Part shown: piece by piece, positions 1 through 8,228 of the stretch
Layout of the letters: each line of letters opens with the position of its first letter
Numbering within the stretch: position 1 is the first letter of the stretch
Source of the DNA: Candidatus Saccharibacteria bacterium UBA6039
Lineage (GTDB): Bacteria > Patescibacteriota > Saccharimonadia > Saccharimonadales > Saccharimonadaceae
Assembly (NCBI GenBank): GCA_002427805.1
Contig: DIZB01000030.1
Span: 1 to 64,000, forward strand
Direction of reading: 5' to 3'
DNA length: 64,000 nucleotides
Made by a program: the position numbers and the translations under genes
Notes under the pieces: generated by a model
Databases searched by the model: none
What the model was told of the DNA's origin: nothing
What the model saw: the letters and a program-made list of their open reading frames with translations, nothing else

Positions 1-470
1 ACGACTTGGCTGTAGGGGTAAACAGCTTCGATGACGGGGCTCACATCGATGTACTTGTCAGTCTCTGGCACCTGAAAGAAGCGGCTAAAGTGTATCCCGC
101 GTTGTGTCAGTTGGTTGGCGCCGTGACTACCAAGTACGATGATATCGGTTGTTTTTGGATCATAATCTTGAAGCATGACTTCGATGAGTCGCTGGTCGAT
201 ATCGCCACTCAGCCCTGCTTCGGCCGAGATAATAACATAGACTTTTTGTGACTCGCCATCACCTGGCTCGCGGTTGGTGATACGACTCGCGGGGTCGATA
301 CGAATGGAGGTATAGCGTGCCCATAGAAGCTGGAAAAACTCCTTCGACAGTTCTACTTTTGTCTTCACCTTAGCAACCTGCGTACTGGCGATGCTTTCAA
401 ACACACTCGTTAAATCTTCGACCGTCGTGATCTGGATGCTTTCTTTTTCAATTGCACTGGCTCGCCTCAT
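1..470 (-). CDS. atpG: ATP synthase F1 gamma subunit, N-terminal part (cut by window edge)
   Basis: Central-stalk subunit that turns inside the alpha3beta3 head of F1. The minus-strand reading starts MRRASAIEKESIQITTVEDL and continues through the edge. The N-terminal helix is followed by KVYVIISAEAGLSGDI, which matches the family segment of the type 'liVitSDrGLcG', and by a Rossmann-like strand ending IIVLGSHGANQL. Its ATG (470-468) overlaps the TGA of atpA (469-467), so the two are translationally coupled. The order alpha-gamma is the standard atp operon order; beta and epsilon should follow outside the window. Sequence similarity to well-known gamma subunits is low, so the call rests on both the motif and the position. 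Confidence 0.85.
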   Translation of the reverse strand, partial: MRRASAIEKESIQITTVEDLTSVFESIASTQVAKVKTKVELSKEFFQLLWARYTSIRIDPASRITNREPGDGESQKVYVIISAEAGLSGDIDQRLIEVMLQDYDPKTTDIIVLGSHGANQLTQRGIHFSRFFQVPETDKYIDVSPVIEAVYPYSQV

Positions 471-1954
471 GACTTCGTTTCCTCTGCAGGTGTAGTCGTA
501 GGAGCGGTTTCGGCAACGGCGAGCACTTCAGGCTCCTTGGCCTTAATGGTGTGTTTTTTGAGGAGCTCTGCTTCAAGGCGATCAAAATCTTCTTCTTTCT
601 TCACTTTTGGGGCTTCTTTTTTGGCTGTTTCTTTGAGTGCAGCAACATCAATATCAACTTCACCACCACCTAAGATGATGGTTTCAAGCATGAGTTGTTG
701 CTCATTTAGTGTCAGACGCACTTCTGGTGGTTGTTGGAGTGCCTCGTAGATTTGTTTACCAAGTGTGAGGTCAATCCGGGCGTCTTTTGAAAGGCTTGAA
801 CCAAAGTGCGAGAATTCTTCAGCTTGTTTATAGCGGGCAAGCAATTTAAATAGCGTTCCCGATAGCCTTTTTTGACGAACAGTTTGTGCTTGACCACCGA
901 CACGTGAGACGGATAGACCGGCATTAACAGCTGGTCGATTGCCTTGACGAAAGACGCCAAGATCCAAGATGATTTGTCCGTCGGTAATAGACATAATACT
1001 GGTTGAAAGATAGGCGGTGATATCGTCGTTTGGTGTGAGGACGACCGGAAGTGATGTGAGCGTTTTGCCATTTTTGAGTAACTTACCAGCACGCTCCAAT
1101 AAACTTGAATGGGCATAAAAAATATCACCCGGATACGAATCACGACCCGGATCTACTTCTTGGAGGAGTGAAAGTTGGCGGTAGGCTTCAGCGTGGCTTG
1201 AAAGGTCGTCGTAAATAACCACTACATCTTCACCACCGTACCACAAGTGTTCCGCCATGGCACAAGCGGCATACGGTGCTAAATACGACTGAGCGAGGGA
1301 GTCAAAAATATCAGCTAGTACCACGATGGTGTGATCCATCGCACCAGACGAACGCAAACCAGCAAGAAGCTGCTCGATATCAACTTTACGCTTCCCAATC
1401 AACACATACACCACAATGCGGTCGGTGCCTTCTTGGTTGGCGCTCAGTTGGCTCAAAAACGTACTTTTACCAGACTTACTGTCACCTAAGATCGCAATAC
1501 GTTGGCCAAGTACGACAGGGAAGAACATATCGACAGCTGTGACGCCACTGGCGAGCTGTTCGTTGAGCATGCTGCGGGCCATAATGCCTGGTGCCGGGTT
1601 AAAAATACCCGAGGTTGCAGTTGTTTTAATCGGCCCCTTGCCGTCGAGGGGTATCCCCATTGGGTTAACCACGCGACCAACAAGGCCCTTACCCACAGGA
1701 ACGTTCAAGATATCTTCTTGTACAACAGCAAGGGTGCCTGGGGCCATTTTCTCTGAGTCAATGTTATATAAGATTACTTTGTCGCCATATGCTTCACGCA
1801 CCAAGCCATGTTGGCCGTCTTCAAATAGCACTCGCGACCCAAGCCGCACACCCTCAAGGCCCTTCACCTCAATGATGAAGCTATTGACGGCTATTACTTC
1901 GCCAGTAAGATTATCGGCTTCAACCAGACGTTGAAAGGTTTGGTTATTAAACAC
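467..1954 (-). CDS. atpA: ATP synthase F1 alpha subunit
   Basis: Non-catalytic nucleotide-binding subunit of F1. The P-loop is GDSKSGKST (GDRQTGKT in most bacteria), preceded by VPVGKGLVGRVVNPMGIPLDGKGP and followed by the conserved VVIYDDLSSHAEAYRQLSLL and PGRDSYPGDIFYAHSSLLERA segments. The frame is open back to 2050, but I choose GTG at 1954: TGAGG lies about 8 nt upstream and the start then overlaps the atpH stop by 8 bp. That start lacks most of the usual N-terminal helix that docks on delta. The C-terminus has an extra Lys/Glu/Thr-rich tail of roughly 60 residues, absent from typical AtpA. About 495 residues. Confidence 0.93.
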   Translation of the reverse strand: MFNNQTFQRLVEADNLTGEVIAVNSFIIEVKGLEGVRLGSRVLFEDGQHGLVREAYGDKVILYNIDSEKMAPGTLAVVQEDILNVPVGKGLVGRVVNPMGIPLDGKGPIKTTATSGIFNPAPGIMARSMLNEQLASGVTAVDMFFPVVLGQRIAILGDSKSGKSTFLSQLSANQEGTDRIVVYVLIGKRKVDIEQLLAGLRSSGAMDHTIVVLADIFDSLAQSYLAPYAACAMAEHLWYGGEDVVVIYDDLSSHAEAYRQLSLLQEVDPGRDSYPGDIFYAHSSLLERAGKLLKNGKTLTSLPVVLTPNDDITAYLSTSIMSITDGQIILDLGVFRQGNRPAVNAGLSVSRVGGQAQTVRQKRLSGTLFKLLARYKQAEEFSHFGSSLSKDARIDLTLGKQIYEALQQPPEVRLTLNEQQLMLETIILGGGEVDIDVAALKETAKKEAPKVKKEEDFDRLEAELLKKHTIKAKEPEVLAVAETAPTTTPAEETKS

Positions 1955-2432
1955 GACGCAGTACCTCAGGGAATGCATCACGCGCTGCGAGCAGCTGACG
2001 GCGGAACGACCAATCGTACACGTGGCTACCAAATCGAACCACCATACCACCGAGGATCGTAGCGTTAAACTGGAAGGTTACTAAAATGTCCGACGCGATA
2101 TTTTTGCGGCACCAGCCGACAAGCGTTGCTTTAATATCGTTTGTCGGTGGAGCGGGCAGGGTAATTGTAATCGTCGGTGCTTTGTCGCCGTAACGTTCGA
2201 GTTCTTTAATAAGCTCATCAAGCCGGTGAGAGGTGAGCGTTTCTTTGGCGCTCCATTCGTGAATCAACTGCGCAGCACCTGGCGTTGTCGCGGGTGGAAT
2301 GGACGTATGCTTTACACTGATACGCTTTTTAATTGCCTCATGCGCAAACCAACGTGCGTATTCTTTGACTTCGCGTTGTAGCGCCGTGACGTCTTGCTGT
2401 GAGCCGACGCTATTTGGCAAACTAAGCTTCAT
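1947..2432 (-). CDS. atpH: ATP synthase F1 delta (OSCP-type) subunit
   Basis: Peripheral-stalk subunit linking the b dimer to the top of F1. The C-terminal part ATILGGMVVRFGSHVYDWS matches the OSCP/delta signature 'liGGvvvrigdkviDgS'. The N-terminal helical half is diverged. ATG at 2432 is preferred over the open frame to 2471 because it has AAAGAG about 7 nt upstream and overlaps the atpF stop by 11 bp. About 161 residues, slightly shorter than the usual 175-180. It sits between b and alpha as in most bacterial atp operons. Confidence 0.85.
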   Translation of the reverse strand: MKLSLPNSVGSQQDVTALQREVKEYARWFAHEAIKKRISVKHTSIPPATTPGAAQLIHEWSAKETLTSHRLDELIKELERYGDKAPTITITLPAPPTNDIKATLVGWCRKNIASDILVTFQFNATILGGMVVRFGSHVYDWSFRRQLLAARDAFPEVLRRV

Positions 2433-3066
2433 CGTTAATCTCTTTAGCGAAGTCGGCCTTGTGCTCTTCAAGCATGCTCGTCAGGTAGGCACTTTGACTG
2501 CCAAGATCTACATTGTGTTGCAACGTTTCAATCAGGAATGAAGCCACGGCGTCACCAAGCTTCGTGTCGATCTGGTCAAGAAGGCGCTGCTTTTCGGCAG
2601 TTATTTCTTCGTTTAGCTTCGCTTCGAGCTCGGTCTGACGAGCTGATAGCTTTGCTTTAATATCTGTCTGATGAGCGGCAATATCGGCGTTACCACCTGC
2701 TACTGTTTCCTCGGTTTGCATGCGGAGTGTTTCAAGGCTTGCTTTGTAGCGCTGCATCTCGCTTGTCACCAGCTCAACACCAAGCTTATCGAGTTGTGAT
2801 ATGAGTTTTTCGGCTGTCGATTTTAGGTCTGTCTCCAGTTCACTCGCCGAGTGATCAAGCACCTTCTGGAAGTTACTCTGAGCAACACCTAGCAGTTTTT
2901 GGCGCACATCTGCAGGTAAGTGAACTGTTTGATCAACTGGGTGGGGTTTTTTCTCTTCTGGGTGGGGTCTGAAATGTGCAAGCGCATGGTAGGCGGCAAT
3001 GGTAGCAAGTATGCCGGCGAGAAAGACGGTGATGATGAGGAAAATTTGTAAAAATAATGTATTCAT
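2422..3066 (-). CDS. atpF: ATP synthase Fo b-type subunit
   Basis: Peripheral stalk. One N-terminal membrane segment (residues about 5-27, FLQIFLIITVFLAGILATIA) is followed by a long charged helix with coiled-coil character (about 60-170), then a C-terminal stretch that would contact delta. Length 214 residues, somewhat long for b (about 160). The family is weakly conserved in sequence, so architecture and position between the c-like gene and delta carry the call. The gap to the upstream gene is 4 bp. Confidence 0.8.
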   Translation of the reverse strand: MNTLFLQIFLIITVFLAGILATIAAYHALAHFRPHPEEKKPHPVDQTVHLPADVRQKLLGVAQSNFQKVLDHSASELETDLKSTAEKLISQLDKLGVELVTSEMQRYKASLETLRMQTEETVAGGNADIAAHQTDIKAKLSARQTELEAKLNEEITAEKQRLLDQIDTKLGDAVASFLIETLQHNVDLGSQSAYLTSMLEEHKADFAKEINDEA

Positions 3067-3070
3067 AGAG

Positions 3071-3913
3071 TTAAAGCTTCGTTAGGATTAAATAAATTGC
3101 CACGAATCCAACTGCTAGTATACCAAGCACAAGCGCTGACATTTGGATAAGGTCTCGATAAATTGCAGATTGCGACAGTGGGTTACGGCCAACGGAGATG
3201 ATGCTGTTTCGCACCATCGAGAAAATGATACTCACAGCGACGATAATGGTAACGAGGAACACGCCGGCACTAATCAAGATTGGCACGGTACTGACTGATC
3301 GACCAGCTAGGGCATTAGCGATTGTTTGCACTACCGACGGAATGAGCGTTTTGTCTGGTTGTTTGAAGTAGTTCGATACATTCACGAGCACGGGTACTTG
3401 GCCGAGTAGCACTGTTTGTGCATGACCGTCTTTGTCGCTGTAGGTTTCGCTGCTGCCATTTTTTTCGTTGAGGTCGCCTTGGGCGATGCCAATTACACGC
3501 ACGTTACTGGTTGCTTTCATGCCAACACCACTAATGGGTGAGGCGGTAATATAGTCACCTTGGGCGATGTTGCCGTTAATCGTTGAAACGAGAATTTCGA
3601 GCGTGCCAGTGGTCGCAACCTGTACTTCATTGTCTTTGCCGTTCGTGATTGAGAGCGACGAATTATCGGCATTGACCACGATACCAAGTAGGTTATCGAC
3701 GTTATTACTAGCAGCGAGTATCACCTTATCCGAAGTATTATTCTGCAAGCTGACAATCGAGTTAAGCGGTAGGGCTTCAGTCGATGTATAGCTTTGTGAC
3801 AAGAACGTATCAGCCTTGGCGGTGTGCGTGAACCCAATAGCCAGAAGCAAGATACTTGCCACGACGAAAAACCCTGGCGTGCGGGTCATTGTGGTATGCG
3901 CTATCTTGCCCAA
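3071..3913 (-). CDS. Exported domain fused to a c-subunit-like membrane hairpin (atpE position)
   Basis: First gene of the atp operon, in the place normally taken by atpE. A signal peptide (to about residue 34, ...THTAKA) leads an extracytoplasmic beta-rich domain of about 170 residues with no family I recognise. The end is a two-helix hairpin whose loop reads ISVGRNPLSQSAIYRD, strongly like the polar loop of ATP synthase c subunits (R-[QN]-P). Counting from that Arg, the position that holds the ion-binding Asp/Glu in c (20 residues on) is Leu, and neither helix contains an acidic residue. It therefore cannot be an ordinary proton-carrying c subunit. ATG 3913 has GAAG upstream. No atpB or normal atpE lies upstream in the window. 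Confidence 0.6.
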   Translation of the reverse strand: MGKIAHTTMTRTPGFFVVASILLLAIGFTHTAKADTFLSQSYTSTEALPLNSIVSLQNNTSDKVILAASNNVDNLLGIVVNADNSSLSITNGKDNEVQVATTGTLEILVSTINGNIAQGDYITASPISGVGMKATSNVRVIGIAQGDLNEKNGSSETYSDKDGHAQTVLLGQVPVLVNVSNYFKQPDKTLIPSVVQTIANALAGRSVSTVPILISAGVFLVTIIVAVSIIFSMVRNSIISVGRNPLSQSAIYRDLIQMSALVLGILAVGFVAIYLILTKL

Positions 3914-4012
3914 TCCTATCTTCTTTATAGCGGTATTCCTCTAATGCTTGATTATAGCAATAATCCTTATGCCTTGCCACCTCAATTGTGCTACGCTTAA
4001 AGAGAGGAATAA

Positions 4013-4129
4013 ATGGGAAAATCTATGCGTAAAAATCGCCAAAAACAAGCCGGATTTACACTTCTTGAGCTACTCATCATCATTGTCGCCATTATTATCA
4101 CCGTCGTTATTATTATTTCGCTCAAGTAG
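4013..4129 (+). CDS. 38-residue mini-prepilin (type IV pilin-like leader and helix only)
   Basis: A short reading frame with a good ribosome site (AGAGAGG, 5 nt from ATG). It encodes a basic N-terminus (MGKSMRKNRQKQAG) then FTLLELLIIIVAIIITVV and stops after ISLK. This is a textbook class III prepilin signal: Gly at -1, Phe at +1, Glu at +5, and a hydrophobic helix. The whole mature product would be about 24 residues, a helix with no globular pilin head. It could be a minor pilin-like peptide, a competitor or cofactor of pilus assembly, or a truncated gene remnant. The intact signal and ribosome site favour a real product. A full pilin with the same leader type is at 50219. Confidence 0.6.
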   Translation: MGKSMRKNRQKQAGFTLLELLIIIVAIIITVVIIISLK

Positions 4130-4175
4130 CTTAATATTCAGCTTATCTTCAAGTTGCCTATGCTAGAGTAGCTCT

Positions 4176-4700
4176 ATGCAATCATCGAGTACAAACACAC
4201 CAAAAGTTATTGGATCACTCGCCGTCGCGGTTGTCCTGGGAGTTGGCGGCTTCCTGTTTATTAGTGGCGCCACAGCAAAACCATCGGGTAGTCTTACGAG
4301 CACCAGCACTTCATCAACTTCATCGTCGCAGTCGACGCCAGCTGCAAGTACGGTTGCCTCAACGACTTCGACCACGCCTGTGGCAGCATCATCGAGCTCC
4401 TCGGGCTATAAAGACGGCACCTACAACGCAACCAGCAGCTACTATGTTCCTGGTGGACAAAATAGCCTTGCAGTGACACTTACCATTAGTGGCGGTACGG
4501 TGACTGATGTAAAAACCAGCAGTACGGTCGATAGTTATCAATCACAACGCTACGTTGACAGCTTCAATTCGAGCATTAGCTCGGCTGTCGTAGGCTCGAC
4601 TCTCGATAATGCATCCCAAAGCCGCGTTGGAGGCGCATCTCTCACAACGAGCGCGTTTGATGACGCATTGAGTACAATCACAAACAATGCCAAAGCCTAA
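4176..4700 (+). CDS. Exported FMN-binding domain protein (covalent flavin carrier)
   Basis: One N-terminal membrane or signal segment (VIGSLAVAVVLGVGGFLFIS), a Ser/Thr-rich linker of about 45 residues, then an FMN-bind domain beginning YKDGTYNATSSYY. Near the end, VGGASLTTSAFDDAL matches the flavinylation motif of the type [ST]GA[ST]xT, in which ApbE attaches FMN through a phosphoester to Thr. The next gene overlaps this one by 14 bp and is ApbE itself, which supports the assignment. The likely role is to carry electrons at the outer face of the membrane. 174 residues. Confidence 0.82.
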   Translation: MQSSSTNTPKVIGSLAVAVVLGVGGFLFISGATAKPSGSLTSTSTSSTSSSQSTPAASTVASTTSTTPVAASSSSSGYKDGTYNATSSYYVPGGQNSLAVTLTISGGTVTDVKTSSTVDSYQSQRYVDSFNSSISSAVVGSTLDNASQSRVGGASLTTSAFDDALSTITNNAKA

Positions 4701-5526
4701 CATTGAGTTCGAATCACTTGGCACGCATTGGTGGATTGAGATCCTTGACGACGAGCCAGATGCAGACGTTGAACGGTTGATTTTAAAACGAATACGCGCC
4801 TTTCACGACGATTATTCTCGGTTTATTCCAAAGTCATTCATTGGCAGGCTTAATACAATGAAGTCTCTCAAGAACCCACCTCAAGAGCTCGTTGATATGC
4901 TTATTTTTGCCCGCGATATGTTCACGGCCAGCGAAGGTATATTTAATATTTCGGTTAGTAGTACGCTTGGCCAGCTGGGCTACGGCACGGCCGATGCGAA
5001 GTCACGGATTCACACATCACTTTGGGACCACGTGACGATGAGCAACAGGGAGATTACAATTCCTGAAAATGTCGAAATTGATCTTGGCGGCTTTGGAAAA
5101 GGCTGGATAATTGATGAGATCGGTAAGATTTTACGAGATAATAACCGTCCACATTTTATTATCAATGGTGGCGGCGATATTCTAGTCAGCTCGCTTGAGC
5201 CAATTGAGATCGTCTTGGAGCACCCACTTGATAGTTCTCTCATGATCGGCTCAACCAAAATAAGTCACGGTGCCCTAGGGGTGAGCTCTACCAAAAAGCG
5301 CATCTGGAAACAAGGTGATATAACCTACCATCACATTATCGATCCACGCATTAAGGCACCGAGCGAATCCGATATTGCAGCAACGTTTGTGAAGGCAGAC
5401 ACAGCACTCATTGCCGATACACTCGCAACAGTTCTGTTGATTGACCCAACTCAGGATATCAAACTAACCAAAGCGTACGCCCTACAAACAATCCTTATTC
5501 GGGAAGATCAATTAGCTAGTACGTAA
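4687..5526 (+). CDS. apbE: FAD:protein FMN transferase
   Basis: Transfers FMN from FAD to a Thr of partner flavoproteins, outside the membrane in most bacteria. Seen: GTHWWIEI near the start, FNISVSSTLGQLGYG, the core IDLGGFGKGWIIDEI, the nucleotide-binding FIINGGGDILV, and HHIIDPRIKAP followed by FVKADTALIADTLATVLLI with the metal-binding Asp/Thr region. 279 residues, shorter than secreted ApbE (about 330), and with no evident lipobox or signal, so it may act in the cytoplasm or leave by another route. It overlaps the FMN-binding gene upstream by 14 bp and converges with the flavocytochrome gene, overlapping 11 bp tail to tail. Confidence 0.92.
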   Translation: MPKPNIEFESLGTHWWIEILDDEPDADVERLILKRIRAFHDDYSRFIPKSFIGRLNTMKSLKNPPQELVDMLIFARDMFTASEGIFNISVSSTLGQLGYGTADAKSRIHTSLWDHVTMSNREITIPENVEIDLGGFGKGWIIDEIGKILRDNNRPHFIINGGGDILVSSLEPIEIVLEHPLDSSLMIGSTKISHGALGVSSTKKRIWKQGDITYHHIIDPRIKAPSESDIAATFVKADTALIADTLATVLLIDPTQDIKLTKAYALQTILIREDQLAST

Positions 5527-6820
5527 ACTCCTCGGTATGAATTTGCTCAGCTGGTACGTTGAGTTCGAGTAGTGCAAGCACTGTTACTTCCATCATCTTC
5601 GCTGGCCCACACAGGAAGTAGTGGTAGGCATGAGGGTCGCGTAAATACTTTGTAAAAAGTTCGGCGCGCATATAGCCATGTTCTGCCTGGGCAGAGGCGT
5701 CGTTACTCAGGACTGGCACGAAATGGTCGCCAAGTTTTGCCTGCAGCGTACCTGCAAAGGCGCCCGAGGCATTCGTACGGTTGGCATAAAATAGCCACTG
5801 TTCTTCGGCGGTATCAGTCAGGATATGGTCAACAAACGGCGTAATGCCAATGCCTCCAGCGACATAGACCACGGGAGTGGCCGGGTAGTCGACGAGTTCT
5901 TCTGTAAACACGCCATATGGCCCATCAACGAAGATTGTTGTACCAGCCGGTTGCCTACTTAGTTTTTTTGTAAAGCGACCAAATTTTTTATATGCGACCG
6001 TTAGTTGTCCATTCGCCTGGTCCTGTTGCAAGATCGAGAAGGGATGGCCTTCACCAAGTAGGTTCATCTGAAGATACAAAAACTGACCCCTAAAATGTGA
6101 CATGCGCTCTGGTTGGTTCGGCGTGAGTGTGAGGTACATAATTTCATCCGTGGCGGCTTGTTGTGACTTAATACTGTAGCTTAGCTTTCCCTTCATAAAG
6201 AGGTGCCTAAAGCGCAGTAAGCTAAATACTACCCATACGATTGTCGCCACAAAGAAGTAAAACTTTGCACCTTTTTCGCTCCCAAAAGCAGTTCCGATGG
6301 TCGGGATGTGAATCAGTGCAAATGGCAGGGCAAGGTAAGCAACGTAGTGAATATATTTCCATGGTCGGTAGACAATGGCGCCTCGTACGATAGCGGATGT
6401 GAGCCACACAATCAGTAGGGCATATAGTGCAAATCTCCCCCATGTGACGTAGATTTCATACGACGTTGAGAGGTTAGGCACGAATGTGTAGAGAATGACA
6501 TTTTGGCCATAGGCAAGTGCTGCGGCGATAGGATGAGCGAAGATAAATACAACTCCATATGTACCAAGCCATTTATGGAGCTTCATAACCGATGCCATGT
6601 CGCGGAAGTAAAGGCCTATAACCGACTTTGTTCCTAGTACGTACATCCAGAGGAGTAGTACGATACCTAGGTATCCAAGGACCGATGAGGCATAGAGCAT
6701 CAAAGAGGGGGCGCTCGTAAAAAGTTGCATGCTAATTTGCGACGTAAACGGTAAAGGCAAAATAGTAAGAACTATTAGGCCGATAAGCAATCGGTATTTG
6801 TTTTGTTCTGTCATCTTCAT
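5516..6820 (-). CDS. Ferric-reductase-like flavocytochrome (NAD(P)H:b-haem transmembrane oxidoreductase)
   Basis: Six predicted membrane helices (residues about 10-210) with spaced histidines in LHKWLGTYGVVFIFAHPIA and YIHYVAYLALPFALIHI, the usual b-haem ligands of the ferric-reductase/NOX domain. A FNR-type module follows: GEGHPFSIL for FAD, VYVAGGIGITPFVDHIL for NAD(P), and a C-terminal FLCGPAKMMEV. It should move electrons from cytoplasmic NAD(P)H across the membrane. The convergent FMN-carrier/ApbE pair gives a plausible acceptor. A second in-frame ATG at 6814 sits 8 nt behind a TATCAT -10-like hexamer (6828-6823) and may be the true start. 434 residues. Confidence 0.88.
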   Translation of the reverse strand: MKMTEQNKYRLLIGLIVLTILPLPFTSQISMQLFTSAPSLMLYASSVLGYLGIVLLLWMYVLGTKSVIGLYFRDMASVMKLHKWLGTYGVVFIFAHPIAAALAYGQNVILYTFVPNLSTSYEIYVTWGRFALYALLIVWLTSAIVRGAIVYRPWKYIHYVAYLALPFALIHIPTIGTAFGSEKGAKFYFFVATIVWVVFSLLRFRHLFMKGKLSYSIKSQQAATDEIMYLTLTPNQPERMSHFRGQFLYLQMNLLGEGHPFSILQQDQANGQLTVAYKKFGRFTKKLSRQPAGTTIFVDGPYGVFTEELVDYPATPVVYVAGGIGITPFVDHILTDTAEEQWLFYANRTNASGAFAGTLQAKLGDHFVPVLSNDASAQAEHGYMRAELFTKYLRDPHAYHYFLCGPAKMMEVTVLALLELNVPAEQIHTEEFTY

Positions 6821-6977
6821 TTATGATACATCGAGATGACTGAGATACAACTTAAATATGACACCTGATCGTTCAATACATACAGTAGTTCTACGATTGA
6901 TTTATCGCATAGTCTAGCTTATGATTAGAGAGATACATATTGCTCAAAAAATAGGGTGATATATAGGGGTACTGCGA

Positions 6978-7178
6978 GTGATACATGGTGAGTTACTAAC
7001 TAAACTGCGCGACCAGGAAATGGATCGTAGAGCCTTCTTGAAATATAGCGGTTTATTCCTCATTAGTCTGACCGGTTTCAGAATCATTGCGACACTCATT
7101 GAAGCTGATCAGAAAAAGAATCAGGATACCAGCGCACAGAAAATAGGCTTTGGCAGTGGAAAGTACGGATCTCGCTAG
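6978..7178 (+). CDS. Small protein with twin-arginine (Tat) signal
   Basis: 66 residues. An internal MDRRAFLKYSGLFLISLTGF fits the Tat motif (RRxFLK plus a moderately hydrophobic stretch), followed by a short polar tail rich in Lys, Gln and Ser. No enzymatic domain has room to fit after the signal. The start could be 6978 (GAG about 7 nt upstream) or the ATG at 7020, which begins just before the Arg pair. tatA and tatC are in the same window (57287-58551). It leads a run of genes for surface or tail-like proteins, only 2 bp before the next gene. Function unknown. Confidence 0.6.
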   Translation: MIHGELLTKLRDQEMDRRAFLKYSGLFLISLTGFRIIATLIEADQKKNQDTSAQKIGFGSGKYGSR

Positions 7179-7180
7179 TC

Positions 7181-7690
7181 ATGGCCGATCAACGACTTCC
7201 AACGGTAAATAGCGACGATGGCGTATGGGGCGATGAACTTAATAATTTTTTAGGTAAAGAGCATTACAACGCGGATACTAACTACACTTCGACATCAAAA
7301 AACGGTGGGCACAAGACCATCACGATTCAGCCAGGGACCGCGACGGCGGGTACAGCTCCGCTTAAATTTACCGCTGGCACCTTACTAACAACTGCTGAGG
7401 CTGGAGCGGTCGAATTTAATGCTGATAAACTCTATGTTACCACCAGTACTCCAACCCGCAAGACGCTTGCATCATATGATGATACATCTGGCGCTACAGG
7501 TGATATGTATTATCGCGATGTAAGTGGCAATTTTATTCGGTTGCCACTAGGATCAAGTGGCCAATCTCTTGTCGTTAATAGTGGCATACCATCCTGGCAG
7601 ACCACATTCTCTGGTATGACAAAACTGAGCGTTGGAACAACTGCTCCCACATCACCAGCAACGGGCGATTTGTGGGTCGACACAACATAA
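7181..7690 (+). CDS. Phage tail-fibre-like or surface structural protein
   Basis: 169 residues. The N-terminus (LPTVNSDDGVWGDELNNFL) and segments such as GTAPLKFTAGTLLTTAEAGA and the end APTSPATGDLWVDT resemble wording typical of phage tail-fibre and tail-collar proteins and of predicted trimeric fibres. No signal peptide is seen. It is downstream of the Tat-signal miniprotein and 16 bp before the next gene. I see no other virion genes (portal, terminase, capsid, tape measure), so this is not called prophage. It may be a fibre used at the cell surface. Confidence 0.5.
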   Translation: MADQRLPTVNSDDGVWGDELNNFLGKEHYNADTNYTSTSKNGGHKTITIQPGTATAGTAPLKFTAGTLLTTAEAGAVEFNADKLYVTTSTPTRKTLASYDDTSGATGDMYYRDVSGNFIRLPLGSSGQSLVVNSGIPSWQTTFSGMTKLSVGTTAPTSPATGDLWVDTT

Positions 7691-7706
7691 TATTTAAAGG
7701 CGCTTG

Positions 7707-8228
7707 ATGATACCAATACGAAATATTACGGATTCAAAAGGATATATCAGTTCAGTCTATCCTGCAACTGCCTATCTTACGTTTGGGCCATGGATTTACC
7801 TGGTGCCACAATATGTTCCAAAGAGTGTTTTGATGTTGGGATATGCAGGCGGGACGACGGCCGGCCTCATACGTTTGTTTTACGGCGACGTGCCAATTAC
7901 TGGGGTCGATATTGAAGATTGCGAGGATTTTTATAATGTTAACCTCGTCAAAGCCGATGCGCGGGATTATATAAAAACCTGTGAGTCGTTTGACACCGTG
8001 ATCGTTGACATGTTTGATGATGGCGATTTATCGCAAAGCAAATTTATATATGAGCAGGATTTTGTGGATAGTTTGAAGCAAAAAGCGAATTACATTATCG
8101 TCCATACCAACACCAGCGCAGATATGTCGGCTTATGATGGGATTCAGCTCATCAAAACGCTCGATCTCAACGACGCTCGTTTTTATTACTATATGGTAAA
8201 CGATATACCAACCTTACCAATACGATGA
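7707..8228 (+). CDS. Spermidine-synthase-fold (SAM-dependent methyltransferase-like) protein
   Basis: 173 residues from ATG 7707 (AAAGG upstream). The core SVLMLGYAGGTTAGLIRLFY gives a glycine-rich SAM loop, then an acidic residue after a strand (ITGVDIE), KADARDYIKTC and FDTVIVDMFDDGD, the order seen in spermidine synthase and related transferases. The catalytic parts of real spermidine synthases are not clearly present, and the protein is short. It sits between two fibre or adhesin genes and overlaps the next by 4 bp (ATGA), so it may modify a surface structure. Substrate unknown. Confidence 0.6.
   Translation: MIPIRNITDSKGYISSVYPATAYLTFGPWIYLVPQYVPKSVLMLGYAGGTTAGLIRLFYGDVPITGVDIEDCEDFYNVNLVKADARDYIKTCESFDTVIVDMFDDGDLSQSKFIYEQDFVDSLKQKANYIIVHTNTSADMSAYDGIQLIKTLDLNDARFYYYMVNDIPTLPIR

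Noticed and set aside
6..251. Plus-strand reading frame at the window start
   Set aside because: It is the antisense of atpG, whose minus-strand product matches the gamma family and overlaps atpA.
1955..2050. Longer AtpA N-terminus from ATG 2050 or 1978
   Set aside because: The extra residues (many Cys, Trp) look like translated atpH DNA; GTG 1954 has a ribosome site and normal operon overlap.
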